From Sanghuangporus weigelae (lineage: Eukaryota; Basidiomycota; Agaricomycetes; Hymenochaetales; Hymenochaetaceae): a stretch of 64,000 nucleotides of DNA. Below are positions 22,602-33,786 of the stretch, piece by piece. The stretch lies in NCBI GenBank assembly GCA_033182465.1, contig CP137320.1, positions 1,984,001-2,048,000 on the forward strand, read 5' to 3'. How positions within the stretch are numbered: position 1 is the stretch's first letter; each line of letters opens with the position of its first letter. A model generated the notes under the pieces. That model had not been told where the DNA came from. It saw only the letters and a list, made by a program, of their open reading frames with translations, and did not search any database. A program made the translations under genes and the position numbers.

Positions 22602-24397
22602 ATGGGTCAATCGTTCAGCTGGCTGTCCCACTCGGGTGTTCCTAAGTTGTACACTGTTCCCGATGGAGTTCATCTCACAGTCAGAACAGTAGACAGTCTC
22701 AAGCGTGTAGAATTACTTTCGCTGTCTGATTACCTCAAGTCGCGCTGTCCCTCTCTATTTGCGCCCTTCTCACCTCCATGGTGGCTCGGAAATGGCCACT
22801 TACAAACCGGCTACTGTGTAGTCGGTGATTTCTCTCAAGTAGACAAGGTGTGCTTCTACGCGCGAACATCCTCACTTCGGGCTGATTTCGATTCCTCTCC
22901 CGCAAGGTCGTGTATGATCGGTAAGTTTACAGTGTCGTTGCTCTTTTCAACTGTCACTGATGCTAGGGTGCATTCAGGACTTTAATTCGACTAAGAGATG
23001 GTGGTACACTGTACGTGTTACCAGCAAGCGTTTCATCCTCCCGCGAGCTATTGCTGATCCCCCATGGTTCAGAGGCTTGGACTCCACACCCCCAATTCAT
23101 GAACGGTCGCTACCCGCTGATGCTCCGGTGATCGTTGTTATGCACGGTCTAACTGGAGGTCAGTCAATCTCCGAACGTCGGCTAACGAGTTTGACTCATG
23201 TTTTCCTCTTCTCTAGGCTCGCATGAGTCCTATGTGAGGGCAGTCCTTGCGCAGGCCGTAAAGCCGAAAGAAGAGGGTGGTCTGGGATATCGTGGCATCG
23301 TCGTAAACTTCCGAGGATGTAAGCTCTTTCCAATGTTCATTACCGAAGCTTATTAAAACGATGTCCATGCACGCGTTTCGTGTGTAGGTGCGGGTGTACC
23401 GATGACCAGCGGTCAGCTGTACTCCGCGGGGCACACGGACGACCTACGCCAGGCCCTCATGTATATCGCGCAGCGTTACCCGAACGCATCTCTTCTTGGT
23501 CTGGGCTTTTCACTAGGCGCGAACGTAATTGTCAGATATCTTGCCGAAGAGGGCGAACGCAGCCGTTTACATGCGGCATGCGCCCTAGGATGTGTACGTC
23601 GATCTCGGGCATGTGTGAAAGAATGGACTGACCTTTTTTTTCTGTTTTCACATTAATGTTATTAGCCCTGGGATGTGTGGCAGAACAGCGTGAGGTGGGC
23701 CTTGTTCTTTTCTCGTTTATTCCTCGAAGTCACTGATGCGAGATCATTCACTATCCAACATAGGATGGAAGGAAATTTCTTCCTGCGCAATGTGTATTCC
23801 AAGGCGATGGCCACCAACCTCCTAAACCTCCTCAAGCGAAACGCACCGGATCTTCTGCGACTATCCGAGAACCGCTTCTCTCCGATCCTAGAGCGTCTTG
23901 ATGCGCTCAAGAGTCTTACTCTCAAGGAATTTGATGCGAATGTCACGAGCAAAGTCGGCGGATCGTCACCGCCTTTTCCGTTTCCCTCTGCGGACGCGTA
24001 TTATGAGTGGGCGGCAAGCCATCAGTGTCTCTCGGCAGTCCGGATTCCTCTCCTTGCACTAAATGCTGCAGATGACCCTATCGTCGGGCATGTTCCTACC
24101 GACGTAGGTAATAACGGGTACGTCGCTCTTTGCGTTACACCAGGTGGAGGGCATCTTGGGTGGTTCGAGCCGGGCCAGGATGGTCACCTTCGAAGATGGG
24201 TCACAAAGCCTACTTTAGAATGGCTGAGAGCCGTGGGCGAGGATTTTCAAACTGGTCCCTCACAAGTTCCTGAATTAGTCGAGGATGGAGAATGGACCAC
24301 TGAAACTGGACGGACACATCTTGGCTTCAAAGTCCTCGGTGACGCGGGTGAGATCAAAGGCGCTGAAGGTGAAGGTGGTCTGTTTGCAGGTCTCTAG
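22602..24397 (+). CDS. Alpha/beta hydrolase, Eht1/Eeb1/YMR210W (EMB8-like) family
   Basis: Serine hydrolase/acyltransferase of the family that in yeast makes and hydrolyses medium-chain fatty-acid ethyl esters or monoacylglycerol. Motifs: FAPFSPPWWLGNGHLQT near the N-terminus (family signature) and DAPVIVVMHGLTGG, which carries the HG oxyanion region. Then come YRGIVVNFRGC, AGVPMTSGQLYSAGHTDDLR, SLLGLGFSLGANVIVRYL with nucleophile GFSLG, and AACALGCPWDVWQNS. Later FDANVTSKVGG, YYEWAASHQCL and LLALNAADDPIVG supply the catalytic Asp, and TPGGGHLGWFE supplies the His. The catalytic triad is therefore complete. About six exons. The start ATG gives MGQSFSWLSHSG; no signal peptide is evident. Confidence 0.88.
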
Positions 24398-24637
24398 TCC
24401 TACATCGATATTCTGTTTTCCTTTTGCATTATTCACCGCCTCTCTTCTTGGAAGCTTCTTGCATTCTTGTCGCACCCTCATCAAATCAGTCCGGAACTAG
24501 ACTGCGACGACACGATTATCGTAGTATTAAACTAGAGTAGAGTCCATGTACATCAGTTATGACAGAATCCAAATGCGCCATACACGTTCGATATCCAGAA
24601 CTATGCGAGTTCTGCAAGAATAATAACCTTCTAATCT

Positions 24638-26549
24638 CTATGACAAGTCCATTTGGCCAGTATCATACTCGTAGACCTCCTCAACGATGACCGTGTCAAT
24701 ATTAAAAAATCCCTGGTGACGGAACGGCTGGAGAGTTGCCCGGCTTCGATCACTCCATTCAGAGCGTACTGGACTCGGCACCCGCGGGATGGGCGGAACA
24801 TCGATCGCATCCGGCGGTCCAGTATTCGAAAGCCAGTTGGCTGTATATTTTTTGACGGGATCAGCCGGTGGCCTCCAGGTCTGGGTCAAAAAAGGCGGGG
24901 GAGTTTGGCCCGAGTCGGATTCGGCACCAAAACGTACGCCGACCGATGAGGGAACCTCTGCAGTAATTGGGTAGTCAGTAAGTCTGTCCCTTGCCGAATG
25001 CGGAAGGAAACAAGACAAACCAGTGTCAGCGACACTCCATTCCGACTCAGATGGCTCAATAGCAGGAGTATTTCGATGAGCAGCTTGGAAATCAGGATGG
25101 TTGGGTAACAAATGTGGGGGAAGCGTATCGTATGTGGGATCATCAATTGCCATTTCGATAGGAATCTCGTCAGATACCTACGTGAACAAAAATAAATAAG
25201 AATACATAAGTAATGAACAATACTAAACTAGATTTCTATGAAGACGAGGCGCGCAACCGTGATGCAAGGGCTTGAAAATACGCTGCGCAGGGCGCATCGC
25301 ACTTCGTACGGATATCGTACATCGTACATGGAAGCTCGCGTTGATTGTAAGGAACTTCTTTACACACCGGCGGAATGTAAAAACTGTCGGGAACGTCCAT
25401 GGAAGAGAGGGTCCAGTAGACAAGGTACTCGAGTAGCTTCGGTGTTCGACGTAAAATTGGTTCCCCGTTGGCTCCTAGCCTTGGCTTGTCTCTGCCGTGT
25501 CCATCAATTACACCCATGGTGTAACCATTCTCCCAGCCTTATATGTCACGATTGTCAGTGGTCAAAAACAATGAAATTGAAAATCAAGCACCTTCAGTGA
25601 ACCCTCCGAACACCCATTGATTGTAGTTGGTCAGCACGAACCAATGACAATCATGTAATTTGCAGATATCCCAAAGCTAATCCGATATTAGCATCCCTAT
25701 TGGAAGCCAATCCTTCCATACGTACCTTTGCCCATAATTTGTGCGTGCTGTTGTAGCGCTTTTGACCATCCTCTATGCATGCTTCATAAGAAGGAAGTGA
25801 CTTCAGACTTTTGTCTGCAAATAGTTCTATGTCACGAGGACCTAAGACCCAGGGCAGTTGATAGGCCAGGATGGACTTGACAGATGGACCAAAAGATGTC
25901 GAAGGAGCCCGTTCGTTGCTAGAACGCTCCCACATGAAGTATCGAAAGAGTTCCGAATCGTCATCGCGCGACGGATCATTAGGAATGAACTTATAACAAG
26001 TGGCGATGTTCCGATATTCTGGCATTAAACAAAGAACAGCCCGGACGGTTTCGAGAATGCTGTATTCGAGCCAGGAGGTCTGTAGCCTTGTACCAACATA
26101 AGTAGGCATCATGCGTGAATAACAGTTTCACTCACTGGTCATAACGCCTTAATGCCCTCGGTATGTCTATATCTGTCTGGAATCCGATACAAGGAAGTTT
26201 GGGAACATCGTATACAACCGGATTTTCGTTGGCAACTTCAACGGATGTCGTTGGGATATGCTTTTGGAGAACTGTAGCACGATTGTCACTTTGTCCTGTG
26301 CGAACTCACGATATACTCACAATCAAAACAGCGTACGTCCAGATATTCTCGCTTGACGCGATGTATGTGACGCAACCTTCTATATCTCTCTGGCCGAACA
26401 GCTAGATTGATTCTGTGTGTTTTTTTCTTTTCGGATGGCATAGAAGGCGCATCTGGAGCCAGAATCAAATCTGGGAGTATAGCACTGGCTAGGTATAGCC
26501 GAATGTTAGACGAAACTGGGGGTTCGGAAGGCTGGCTATAGGAGACCAT
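24638..26549 (-). CDS. Conserved (probably basidiomycete-specific) protein of unknown function
   Basis: Six or so exons on the minus strand from ATG 26549 stay open across plausible short introns. Visible blocks: a basic N-terminus with YLDVRCFDCE, then VLQKHIPTTSVEVANENPVV, CIGFQTDIDIPRALRRYDQ, SVKSILAYQLPWVLGPRDIE and HKLWAKVRMEGLASNRDANI. Next come CHWFVLTNYNQWVFGGFTEG, FYIPPVCKEV and a disordered C-terminus with acidic end VIVEEVYEYDTGQMD. The pattern of a residue block followed by WFVLTNY..WVFGGF is one I associate with lineage-restricted basidiomycete proteins, but I cannot name the family. No transmembrane segments or catalytic motifs are clear. Exon borders are approximate. Confidence 0.62.
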
Positions 26550-27001
26550 AGCAGTAGGGAAGAATGAACATGAACAATAGTTAGTCGATAATCATCCTTG
26601 ATATATATTTTGTGCATTGTGAAGGGTCTTGTAAGCCTCATATAGGGCGATGGCGTAAACAAAGCAAGAATACAAGAGCTTGGGCCACCCCCTAGTGACC
26701 TTCATCTCGAAGAGGAAGAAGTGACGATCACTGGCGTTACCACTTTCGGCATTTATCATTCATGCAAATCATTCAGATCAGGGATCAAGCGTAAAATTCG
26801 CACAGAAGGGAGAAACAAATGCTACATGTATGCAAACTGCTGCGACAGACATCGTAAATTAAGAGTAAAGCAGCATAGTGCAACAAGTTTGTATCAAGAA
26901 AATCATAAAAATAAATCGAGCGTAATGGGGACTCCTAACTAATGCATTGTGCACGCCTGCGTGCATAAGATAATCAAATAGCGATCATCGGGTCGAGAGC
27001 G
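26550..27001. other. Intergenic, no gene seen
   Basis: About 450 bases, AT-rich in the left two thirds and GC-rich near 26990-27060, where the end of the Cys-rich gene begins. No tRNA-like fold found. Confidence 0.45.
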
Positions 27002-27370
27002 CTAGTAGCGACCTGCAAGCGCTGGGTCGGACTCCCGCGAGACGCAGTCCGCGCACTTGACTGGACTTATGCGTATCGGGTTTTTGACAGGCAGAGACAT
27101 CATGCGAATGCAATTCGGGGATTTGCAACCTAGATGATATTCAGCGATACCGCATCAACTACGCTCACCAATGCAACTCACCGTAAGGATGCGCATGTCG
27201 TCTGCTGAAAAGACAGTCAGGCCGCAAGCAGTCCTGCGTTCGAGTAGCCATCGAGACGAAGTGTCCGCACGCAGTGTGGAAGCGGCCGTCAATGATCTGT
27301 GCAAAGGACGAGCTCGATCAACGACATCGTCGAGGAGAGCTAGGCAAAATATACTCACATTATGGCACAT
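27002..27370 (-). CDS. Small Cys/His-rich protein, probable zinc-binding, basidiomycete-type
   Basis: Three exons encode about 80 residues. Exon 1 is only 12 bases (MCHN), followed by a GTGAGT donor. Exon 2 reads IIDGRFHTACGHFVSMATRT, then QDCLRPDCLFSRRHAHP. Exon 3 gives CKSPNCIRMMSLPVKNPIRI, SPVKCADC and ends at TAG 27002. The Cys/His spacing (CGHF, DCLRPDCLFSRRH, CKSPNC, CADC) is enough for two zinc sites. I recognise the layout, with a short MCxx start, a QDCLxPxCLFSxRH block, then CxSPxC and CxxC, from small uncharacterised agaricomycete proteins. No function is known to me. Its tiny first exon and overlapping shadow frames make it easy for gene callers to miss. Confidence 0.65.
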
Positions 27371-27599
27371 TATTACAGATAGTTAGAGGCGAGTGCTCGT
27401 GGCAGGCTATTTTGCTGTTTCCTCGACCGAAGCCGCTTCCTTTTAAAGCCTCAGCTTGTGCTTCTGTGACTTGCCGCCCTGCAGTCCGACGCCTGCTTGC
27501 CGATGAGTGCCCGTGGCACATCACCCTAATTCACCTGGACGGGTCTTAAGCTATTAAACCTCTCGATCGGCGCCGTGAATCTGGGCATTATGAAGTCAG

Positions 27600-28654
27600 C
27601 CATCTCATCCGAAAACAGCCATTACAAGCATGTCTATGACATGCTGCACATTCCCCAGGTTGATTCGTGCTTCTTGGAGACCCTGCGGAGTTATGGCACA
27701 TTCCCGTGAAGGTCCAAGTAGCCGGCATGTCCTCCTACGACTACACGATTCGCAGCAGCCAGCGACCTTCGCGAATTTCTATCCGTTTAATGAATTGACC
27801 TCATGGTGGCTCTTGGAAGCTCGTAAATACCCGCAGGTCCGAATTCTGTGACATGGTCTCTCAGGATCAGAGAATGAATCCTCTGAAAGTTAGTGAACAC
27901 CAGCATCGTACCCTGACCTGGGAGATGGCTCAGGATTAGGTCTTCTTCTTGATGTATCCCCACAACGATAACATCGGCGGATTCCGCATCGATTAATCAC
28001 TTTGCCTCCTAAGAAGATATTTTACCCATCTAGATGTAACGTGCCTGCAGCGAGGATAAGGCCTGGCATACAGATACACACCCTCATTCAGACCAATCGG
28101 ACACGTGTTAGTTTTGCATACCGGTTAATACCTGTCGGATCAAACTAATGAGCCATCCGCCATAGTTCTGGTATGAAATGACTATCTGCAGCCGTTCGTC
28201 GAGAAACGTGGAGAGTTTTGCTGTGTCATCTAAGCTCTTCTTGACCTATAGAACAAGAAAGTACCAATATCCAGAGAAGAATTCCCCAGCTTCGAAACCG
28301 CGGACTAAGATGCGATCCTGGTCCTCAACTCTATTACATTCCGATGAGACGGCTATTTAGACGGCCACTCACATGTGATGCAAACAGACTTCCCGGACTG
28401 CGTTTCTTTCTCCGCTTGCAGAGGGGCCATTCGCAAGCCTCTGAGAAGAGAACTCTGAGTGACGATGAAATGCGTGGATGACAATACTCGCGCAATGCCG
28501 AGAAAATGGCGAGGCGGATAAGACCAATATAAGCGCAGTAGACAACCAATAGACGTATAGAAATTGTTGGAATACATCGCTAATAAGTCAATGATCGTAG
28601 AGGAGTAATTCGTCTTCACGCAGCTGCTCGCATCGTGTTTGTCGCCAGACCCAT
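27600..28654 (-). pseudogene. Unresolved multi-exon gene, possibly decayed
   Basis: From ATG 28654 (MGLATNTMRAA) short introns join DVFQQFLYVYWLSTALILVL, which is a membrane-like segment, to FHRHSEFSSQRL, ERNAVREVCLHHIVEDQDRI, KSLDDTAKLSTFLDERLQIV and SYQNYGGWLISLIRQ. Downstream a frame of about 65 codons reads ADVIVVGIHQEEDLILSHLP and VFTNFQRIHSLILRDHV, and further on ARINLGNVQHVIDMLV. The link between the third and fourth segments contains several in-frame stops (about 27995-28045) that I could not remove with a normal intron. Either an exon boundary is hidden there or the gene is broken. I do not recognise the family. Confidence 0.35.
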
Positions 28655-28744
28655 CGCAGCTTGTTCTGGTTCAATATTCTCGCCCACACGCAGGGAATTT
28701 CTGCGAGTATAAATTTAAAATCGAAGACCACAGGTAACATCTAC

Positions 28745-29343
28745 CTAAGAACCTCGTCTCCTGATCTGCTGCACGAGTTGAACCATTTTCCCCACCTGAA
28801 AAGTGCAAGTGTTCAAAATGACAGAAAAGATTACAAAAGAACAACCGACGCACTTCATGCTTGAAACGCGTTCGATGCCGCAGACTTTTCAGTCTCCTCC
28901 TCTCTTCACCCTTCTGCTTATGTCGTCTGTTCTGAAACCAATCCCTGGGCACACCATTCTGAGCGAGCATCCTGTCGAGCATCTTCGCACCTTGTGCGAT
29001 GTCGCCTCCCTTTTCTATTACGACAGTTCTGCCTGAAGGACAGTTTGAGTTAACGCAAAATGCAATTCAGACCATGTTGTCAGATAAAAATCTTACCTGA
29101 ATATGCGTCGCGAGCAGGGAGTAAGCGTTCGCTCTCAAAGCGTTCGGAATGCCACTTCCATAATGCATCTATGTTCTCCATAGTCAGCTTCGGCTTCGGG
29201 GCATGGGCATCGACCTGTATCGATTCGGTCCAAGTTGCGTCCTCCGAAGTCGAATTAAAGCGGATTGCTGCCGTTTGACCAGCACGGAGATACAGTGATG
29301 ATTGACATCGTCGCAGAGCTTGACGTAGCAATAAGAGAGACAT
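28745..29343 (-). CDS. MRP21: Mitochondrial small-subunit ribosomal protein bS21m
   Basis: Component of the mitoribosome small subunit. The first exon (ATG 29343) gives a mitochondrial targeting sequence rich in Arg, Leu and Ser (MSLLLLRQALRRCQSSLYLR). The SENIDALWKWHSERF-like region and ARDAYSG follow. After a short intron come RTVVIEKGGDIAQGAKMLDR and MLAQNGVPRDWFQNRRHKQK. The diagnostic bS21 block is KGEERRRLKSLRHRTRFKHE. A last intron leads to VGKMVQLVQQIRRRGS and a stop at 28745. The order of the basic bS21 helix and the short C-terminal exon matches fungal homologues. It is divergent with GIR2, whose start is 158 bases away, so the two probably share a promoter. Confidence 0.87.
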
Positions 29344-29500
29344 TGTTGGGTCTGTTCACGATGAGAAAGGTTCAATGTTGGCACTGTTCTAAAACGCGTC
29401 GATCGTCCCATCGGCAATTGCCTGGACTTGGACATTTCTGCCTGAAATATCTTATTTAAATAATAATCACTTCCCGCTCCTTCTTCCAAGTATATCTAAA

Positions 29501-30570
29501 ATGGCTGACGAAGCCCTCGAAGAAGAATTTCAGGTATGGTTACGCCGATCGTAGCTCATCGTATGCGTGGTTGACTTCAAGCTAGGTCTTAGAATCGATT
29601 TATCCTACAGAATTGACAAGTTGGTCCCTGCACGGTTCTATGATTTCATGTTCTTATTCAACTGAGACGCGCATCCTGCGAAGAGCTATCAGAGAGGGAA
29701 GTACAAATTGAAGTTGAGCCCGAGGAACATGTTGAGGGAGGCGTTGACCGTTGAGCATTCCTTCTAAATGAATCCTGGCCTGGCACATACCACTAATTCA
29801 ATTGTCATTATGTACTATAGTGAAATTGATTCTCAGAGTCACCTACACAGAATCATATCCAGAAGTGCTTCCTGAGCTCAGCCTGGAGCCTACAGAAGGC
29901 GGTCTGGAGCCCGATGAGATTGCCAAACTTATCGACCAGCTAAAAACCGTGGTAAGCGTTCCGCTTCTGTATTTCGTATTGATCATTTAGATCAAGCTGA
30001 TACCATCAGGGAGAACAGAACCTAGGGATGGCCATGACATTTACCCTTGTTTCACATTTACGAGAACAATTGTTGGAGTTGGTCAAATCACGCATAGAAC
30101 GACAACGGCAAGAAGAAGCAGAGGAAGCAAGGCGAGAGCTGGAGGTAAACTCTGCGATTCCCTTGCAGACCAAGCAGCTCACATCGTATAGGAGGAAGAA
30201 GCACGAACAAAAGGGACATCTGTGACAATTGAGACTTTCAAGGCTTGGAAGGCCAAATTCGACAAGGAAATGTCGCAAATAAAGGCTCGGGAAGAGGAAG
30301 AGCAACTGAAGGCAGCTACACCGAAGGAACGTGAAGAATACAAGAAGGTTCAGTCCCGATTAACTGGTAAGTACTTTACAACTCTTAGGTCTCTTAAGGT
30401 CTTACTCCCTTTCTTTAGGAAAGCAATTGTTCGAGCGAAACCGCAATTTAGACGACGAGAATTTGGTGGAAGAAGACGCGGTCTCCGTCGATGTAAGCCA
30501 ATATGAACGAAGCAACGAAAAGCAAGAGGAGGAACAGCAGGAAAGACTAGAACTCAGCGACAGCGATTGA
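29501..30570 (+). CDS. GIR2: RWD-domain protein Gir2/RWDD1
   Basis: Cytosolic partner of the DRG2-type GTPase Rbg2 and a competitor for Gcn1 in the Gcn2 pathway (known for yeast Gir2). It starts MADEALEEEFQ. Small exons then give VLESIYPTELT, a classic RWD opening, then the acidic segment SEREVQIEVEPEEHVEG, TYTESYPEVLPELSLEP and IAKLIDQLKTV. After GMAMTFTLVSHLREQLLELV comes a charged helical DFRP-type region (RQRQEEAEEARRELE, TFKAWKAKFDKEMSQIKARE, EEREEYKKVQSRLTGKQLFE). The end is acidic (DLSQYERSNEKQEEEQ-like, LELSDSD). About seven exons; introns are 50-65 bases. Confidence 0.87.
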
Positions 30571-30647
30571 TCTATATTGTGGTCTTTATACATGTGAATG
30601 AGGATAGAAATGCAATAGTATGGCATGAGATTATGAGAAGTGAGCAG

Positions 30648-32117
30648 TTACTCAAGATTCAATCGTGGTCGCGGGAGCTTATCTGGCTTATCGACTGCCT
30701 CGCCTCTTACGGGCCTCCAGCCTGGCTTTGAGGGCGGCTCACCTCCCTGACTTGAATCGAGTGTTCTTTTGCTCGGATTCACTCCCGAGTGGGTTTCAGG
30801 CTTGACGGTAACTCCCGCGCAAGCTGCGAAAGCATCGGCCCTGTACAAATTTAAGCGTGATTCAGGTGTTGCAGGTGGCTGAATCTGTAAATCACTAAGT
30901 ATGCCAACACACGCGAAATCCAAATGAGGCTACTCATTTCACTTACCGAGCCGATCTCTTGCAAATGAGGCGCCGGTGCTGCTGCATTCTGCGCAGCGTA
31001 GAACTCAATGAGTATCGTTAACGCCTCTGTAGTGAATGAACGCTTAAGCGGAGGCCAATCATTGTTATGAATGAACTGACCAGCAAGTTCCGCTAATTCG
31101 GCCTCGTTGAACTGGTAATGCTCAACGATTACCCGAGATGCATCTGGTGAAGTAGGCTTGTTTGTAGGAGGCGTGGGGAGGGACGCGGACGGTGCCGATG
31201 AAGCAATACGTGCATCCAGCGAAGGTGAATGGTCTCCATCTAGAAAACGATCGGCAAGAATGAAACTTGCTGCAGCTATGATCCGTACATCGTGTAGGAG
31301 GCAGAGTACCGTTCGGTAGCTGGATTCCGCCGACATGTTGTGAGTAGACATGAGGCAGGGTTGGCAAATGACCCACTCACGAGTCGTACGCAATGCACCA
31401 GGCAGCATCACACAGGGGCTCATCATCTGGAGCATAACGTTCGAGGAGATCAACGAGAATCTCATGAGGGCTGGCCACTACGAAGTCAAAGCAGAGAGCC
31501 TCAAGTAAAGCTGCCTCTGCCACCAGAATCGCATCCTGGCATGCTTGTATTTCCTATGTCCAGAGTCAGCTTCGACACTGCAGCCAAATCCCTAGAAGTA
31601 CCCACCTCGTCCGTGACCTTGTCTATGTGCGTTCCGTAGACTTTACTGTGAAATACTTTTGCAACGTCTCGCAACTTTCGGCCGCATTCCTCTGTCTTGG
31701 TTGCCAGAAATATACATCCTGCGGCAACGTCCTTGAAGAAGGTAAAATGGTAGCTAATGAGCTTCGGCAGACATTATACCGACTTGAGCCACGTACTTGC
31801 CGGTGATAGTCTTCCATGCTATATCGCATGTAAAACCGATGGAACCAAGTAGCAGCTGTGACCAACGCTGTAGATGGTCTATGCAGTCTGAGCCACAGAT
31901 CATAAGTAGTAACATAAGATACTAACAGCTGCAGAGAAGCTCCTAAACGATACAGAAATTCTATTCCTCTTGCGCGGTCATACAGTTCCTTGTCAAGCGA
32001 AATCCCAGAAGTGGCCGCAGACGGTGTCACCAGGAGCGCAGAGGACGAGAATCTCCATTGGGAGGATGAAGAACTTTCCGCTCGCATCTGTTCAACTCCC
32101 ATATCGACTGTGACCAT
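30648..32117 (-). CDS. Cyclin K/T-like (Ctk2-type) transcription cyclin
   Basis: Regulatory partner expected for a CDK9/CDK12-type kinase that phosphorylates the RNA polymerase II C-terminal domain. The N-terminal cyclin box shows KELYDRARGIEFLYRLGASL, STALVTAATWFHRFYMRYSM and VAAGCIFLATKTEEC, followed by KLRDVAKVFH and TDEEIQACQDAILVAEAALL. Then LEALCFDFVVASPHEILVDL opens the second fold, which continues with DDEPLCDAAWCIAYDSYRT-type sequence and IIAAASFILADRFLDG. A Pro/Ser-rich insert and VIVEHYQFNEAELAELAGQ follow. The C-terminus is disordered and basic (SKRTLDSSQGGEPPSKPGW). About seven short introns. Distinguishing cyclin K from Ctk2 would need a tree, so no symbol is given. Confidence 0.82.
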
Positions 32118-32288
32118 GATGTAGCTCAGAGCGCACGAAGAGGCGTTAGAGATCGACGTGCTAATCCTGCATTACGTCATCACTGGAAACGACCGAGTCA
32201 AGTCACCCTCCTCGCGGTGCGGTGTTCTAGCTAAGACGTACACCTCTTACTCTGGTTATAAGATCGATTCAAAGACAGCTGAATAATT

Positions 32289-33786
32289 ATGAGTATTCCA
32301 TCGTCTCCTGTGGACAGCCTTCGGCGAGCCTCCCAATTTGATATCAATGGTTCCTATCGACGAATTCTCGCAGATGAAAAGGTGGGCCTGCCAGTGGCAT
32401 TGGGAAATCTATTCTCAATTCATTAATTCAGATTTCCACTCCATTAGCAGCCATACTTGCTCTAACAGAGCTTATTGAACAATCGAATGGTATGCCGTAG
32501 CATTTTGTTGTGCCTTCGTGACAAGCTGATAGGTTGGGTTGCTTGGACAGCCGGAACGATGTTCGAACTTGTACAGGCGCTACACGAAGGCGCAGAGGCT
32601 CTGCGCAAACAATATACAAACTCCATTAGCATTGACGCCGGGTGCGAACTTTTCATAGCCTTCGTGACTCTTTTCCCTCATGAATCTGCCGTAAGTACTT
32701 ATCGCCACTGCGCAGAAAACCCGGAAATTTGCTCAAGAATAGGCATTGCAGAGCTTCAATGATTTGAAGATCGAACTCGTCAAGCAGGGCAGAGAGTATG
32801 CAAATGAAGCGCTGTCGTATCGAGAAAAAATTGCACAGCAAGCACTGGGATTCATTAAGGACGGTTCTGTGGTATGTACTACGAGCTTCCTTCTAGTCCA
32901 GGTATCATGCTAAGTGGCACTGCAGATACTAACACATTCCTACTCTCGAGTAGTGATGCAGGCCCTCCTTTTGGCCCACAAGCAGAAACGAATATCCGTG
33001 TATGTGACAGAAGCAAGACCTCGTGGACTTGGGTACGTTATACTCGTTTTCGGCACTGTTTTGAGCCTTTTCATTCAAGATTGGATAGGATTAAGACTCA
33101 GGAAGCTCTTGCAGCCGCTGGAATTCCATGTACAGTCGTATTGGATTCTGCTGTAGCATACGTGATGGATAAGGTGGACCTTGTCCTTGTTGGTTCAGAA
33201 GCTGTTGTAGAAAGCGGAGGACTGATAAACGCTGTGGGAAGTAATCAAATGGCAATTATTGCAAAGGCAGCGAATAAGCCTGTATATGCAATGGCTGAAA
33301 GGTGCGGCGACCTGGTCATTCATTCTAAGCATACTCGTCGGCGCCGCTGATTATCATTGCCTTCTCTTCTCTTCTGTCCGTGTCCGGAAATACCTATAGT
33401 TACAAATTCCACCGCCTTTTCCCGCTTTCACAATATGACCTACCGACACATACGTCAGATATTCTCTCGTTCCCTCGTCAACCTGCGCGGCCGTCTGTCT
33501 CCAAGTCTCTCCCGTCTTCTCCGATCAAACCCACGGCGCAAACATATCTGTCATCGCATGCAACCTTTTTCTCCGAGTTCCAAATGACTCTGGAGCAGAT
33601 TCGTTTGAATCCGGAGGTGGATTATACGAGGTGAGTTTCTTTTCCATGTTTGGCCGCAATGATTAGCCTGGAGCGCTCACCGCTTCCAAGTTAAGACCTG
33701 ACCTGATCTCGCTTGTTTTCTCTGACGTCGGCATTTTAACGCCCGAGGGTGTCAGTCAGTACTTGGTGGGAATGTTTGCGGGTTAA
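32289..33786 (+). CDS. GCN3: Translation initiation factor eIF2B subunit alpha
   Basis: Regulatory subunit of eIF2B, the GDP/GTP exchange factor for eIF2, which senses phosphorylated eIF2. ATG 32289 starts [18 protein letters not shown]. Small exons follow: [56 protein letters not shown] and [20 protein letters not shown]. The Rossmann-like C-terminal domain is clear: [54 protein letters not shown] and [20 protein letters not shown]. Then come [20 protein letters not shown] and [17 protein letters not shown]. The end, [20 protein letters not shown] then QYLVGMFAG, is the family's standard C-terminus. About nine exons. Confidence 0.92.
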
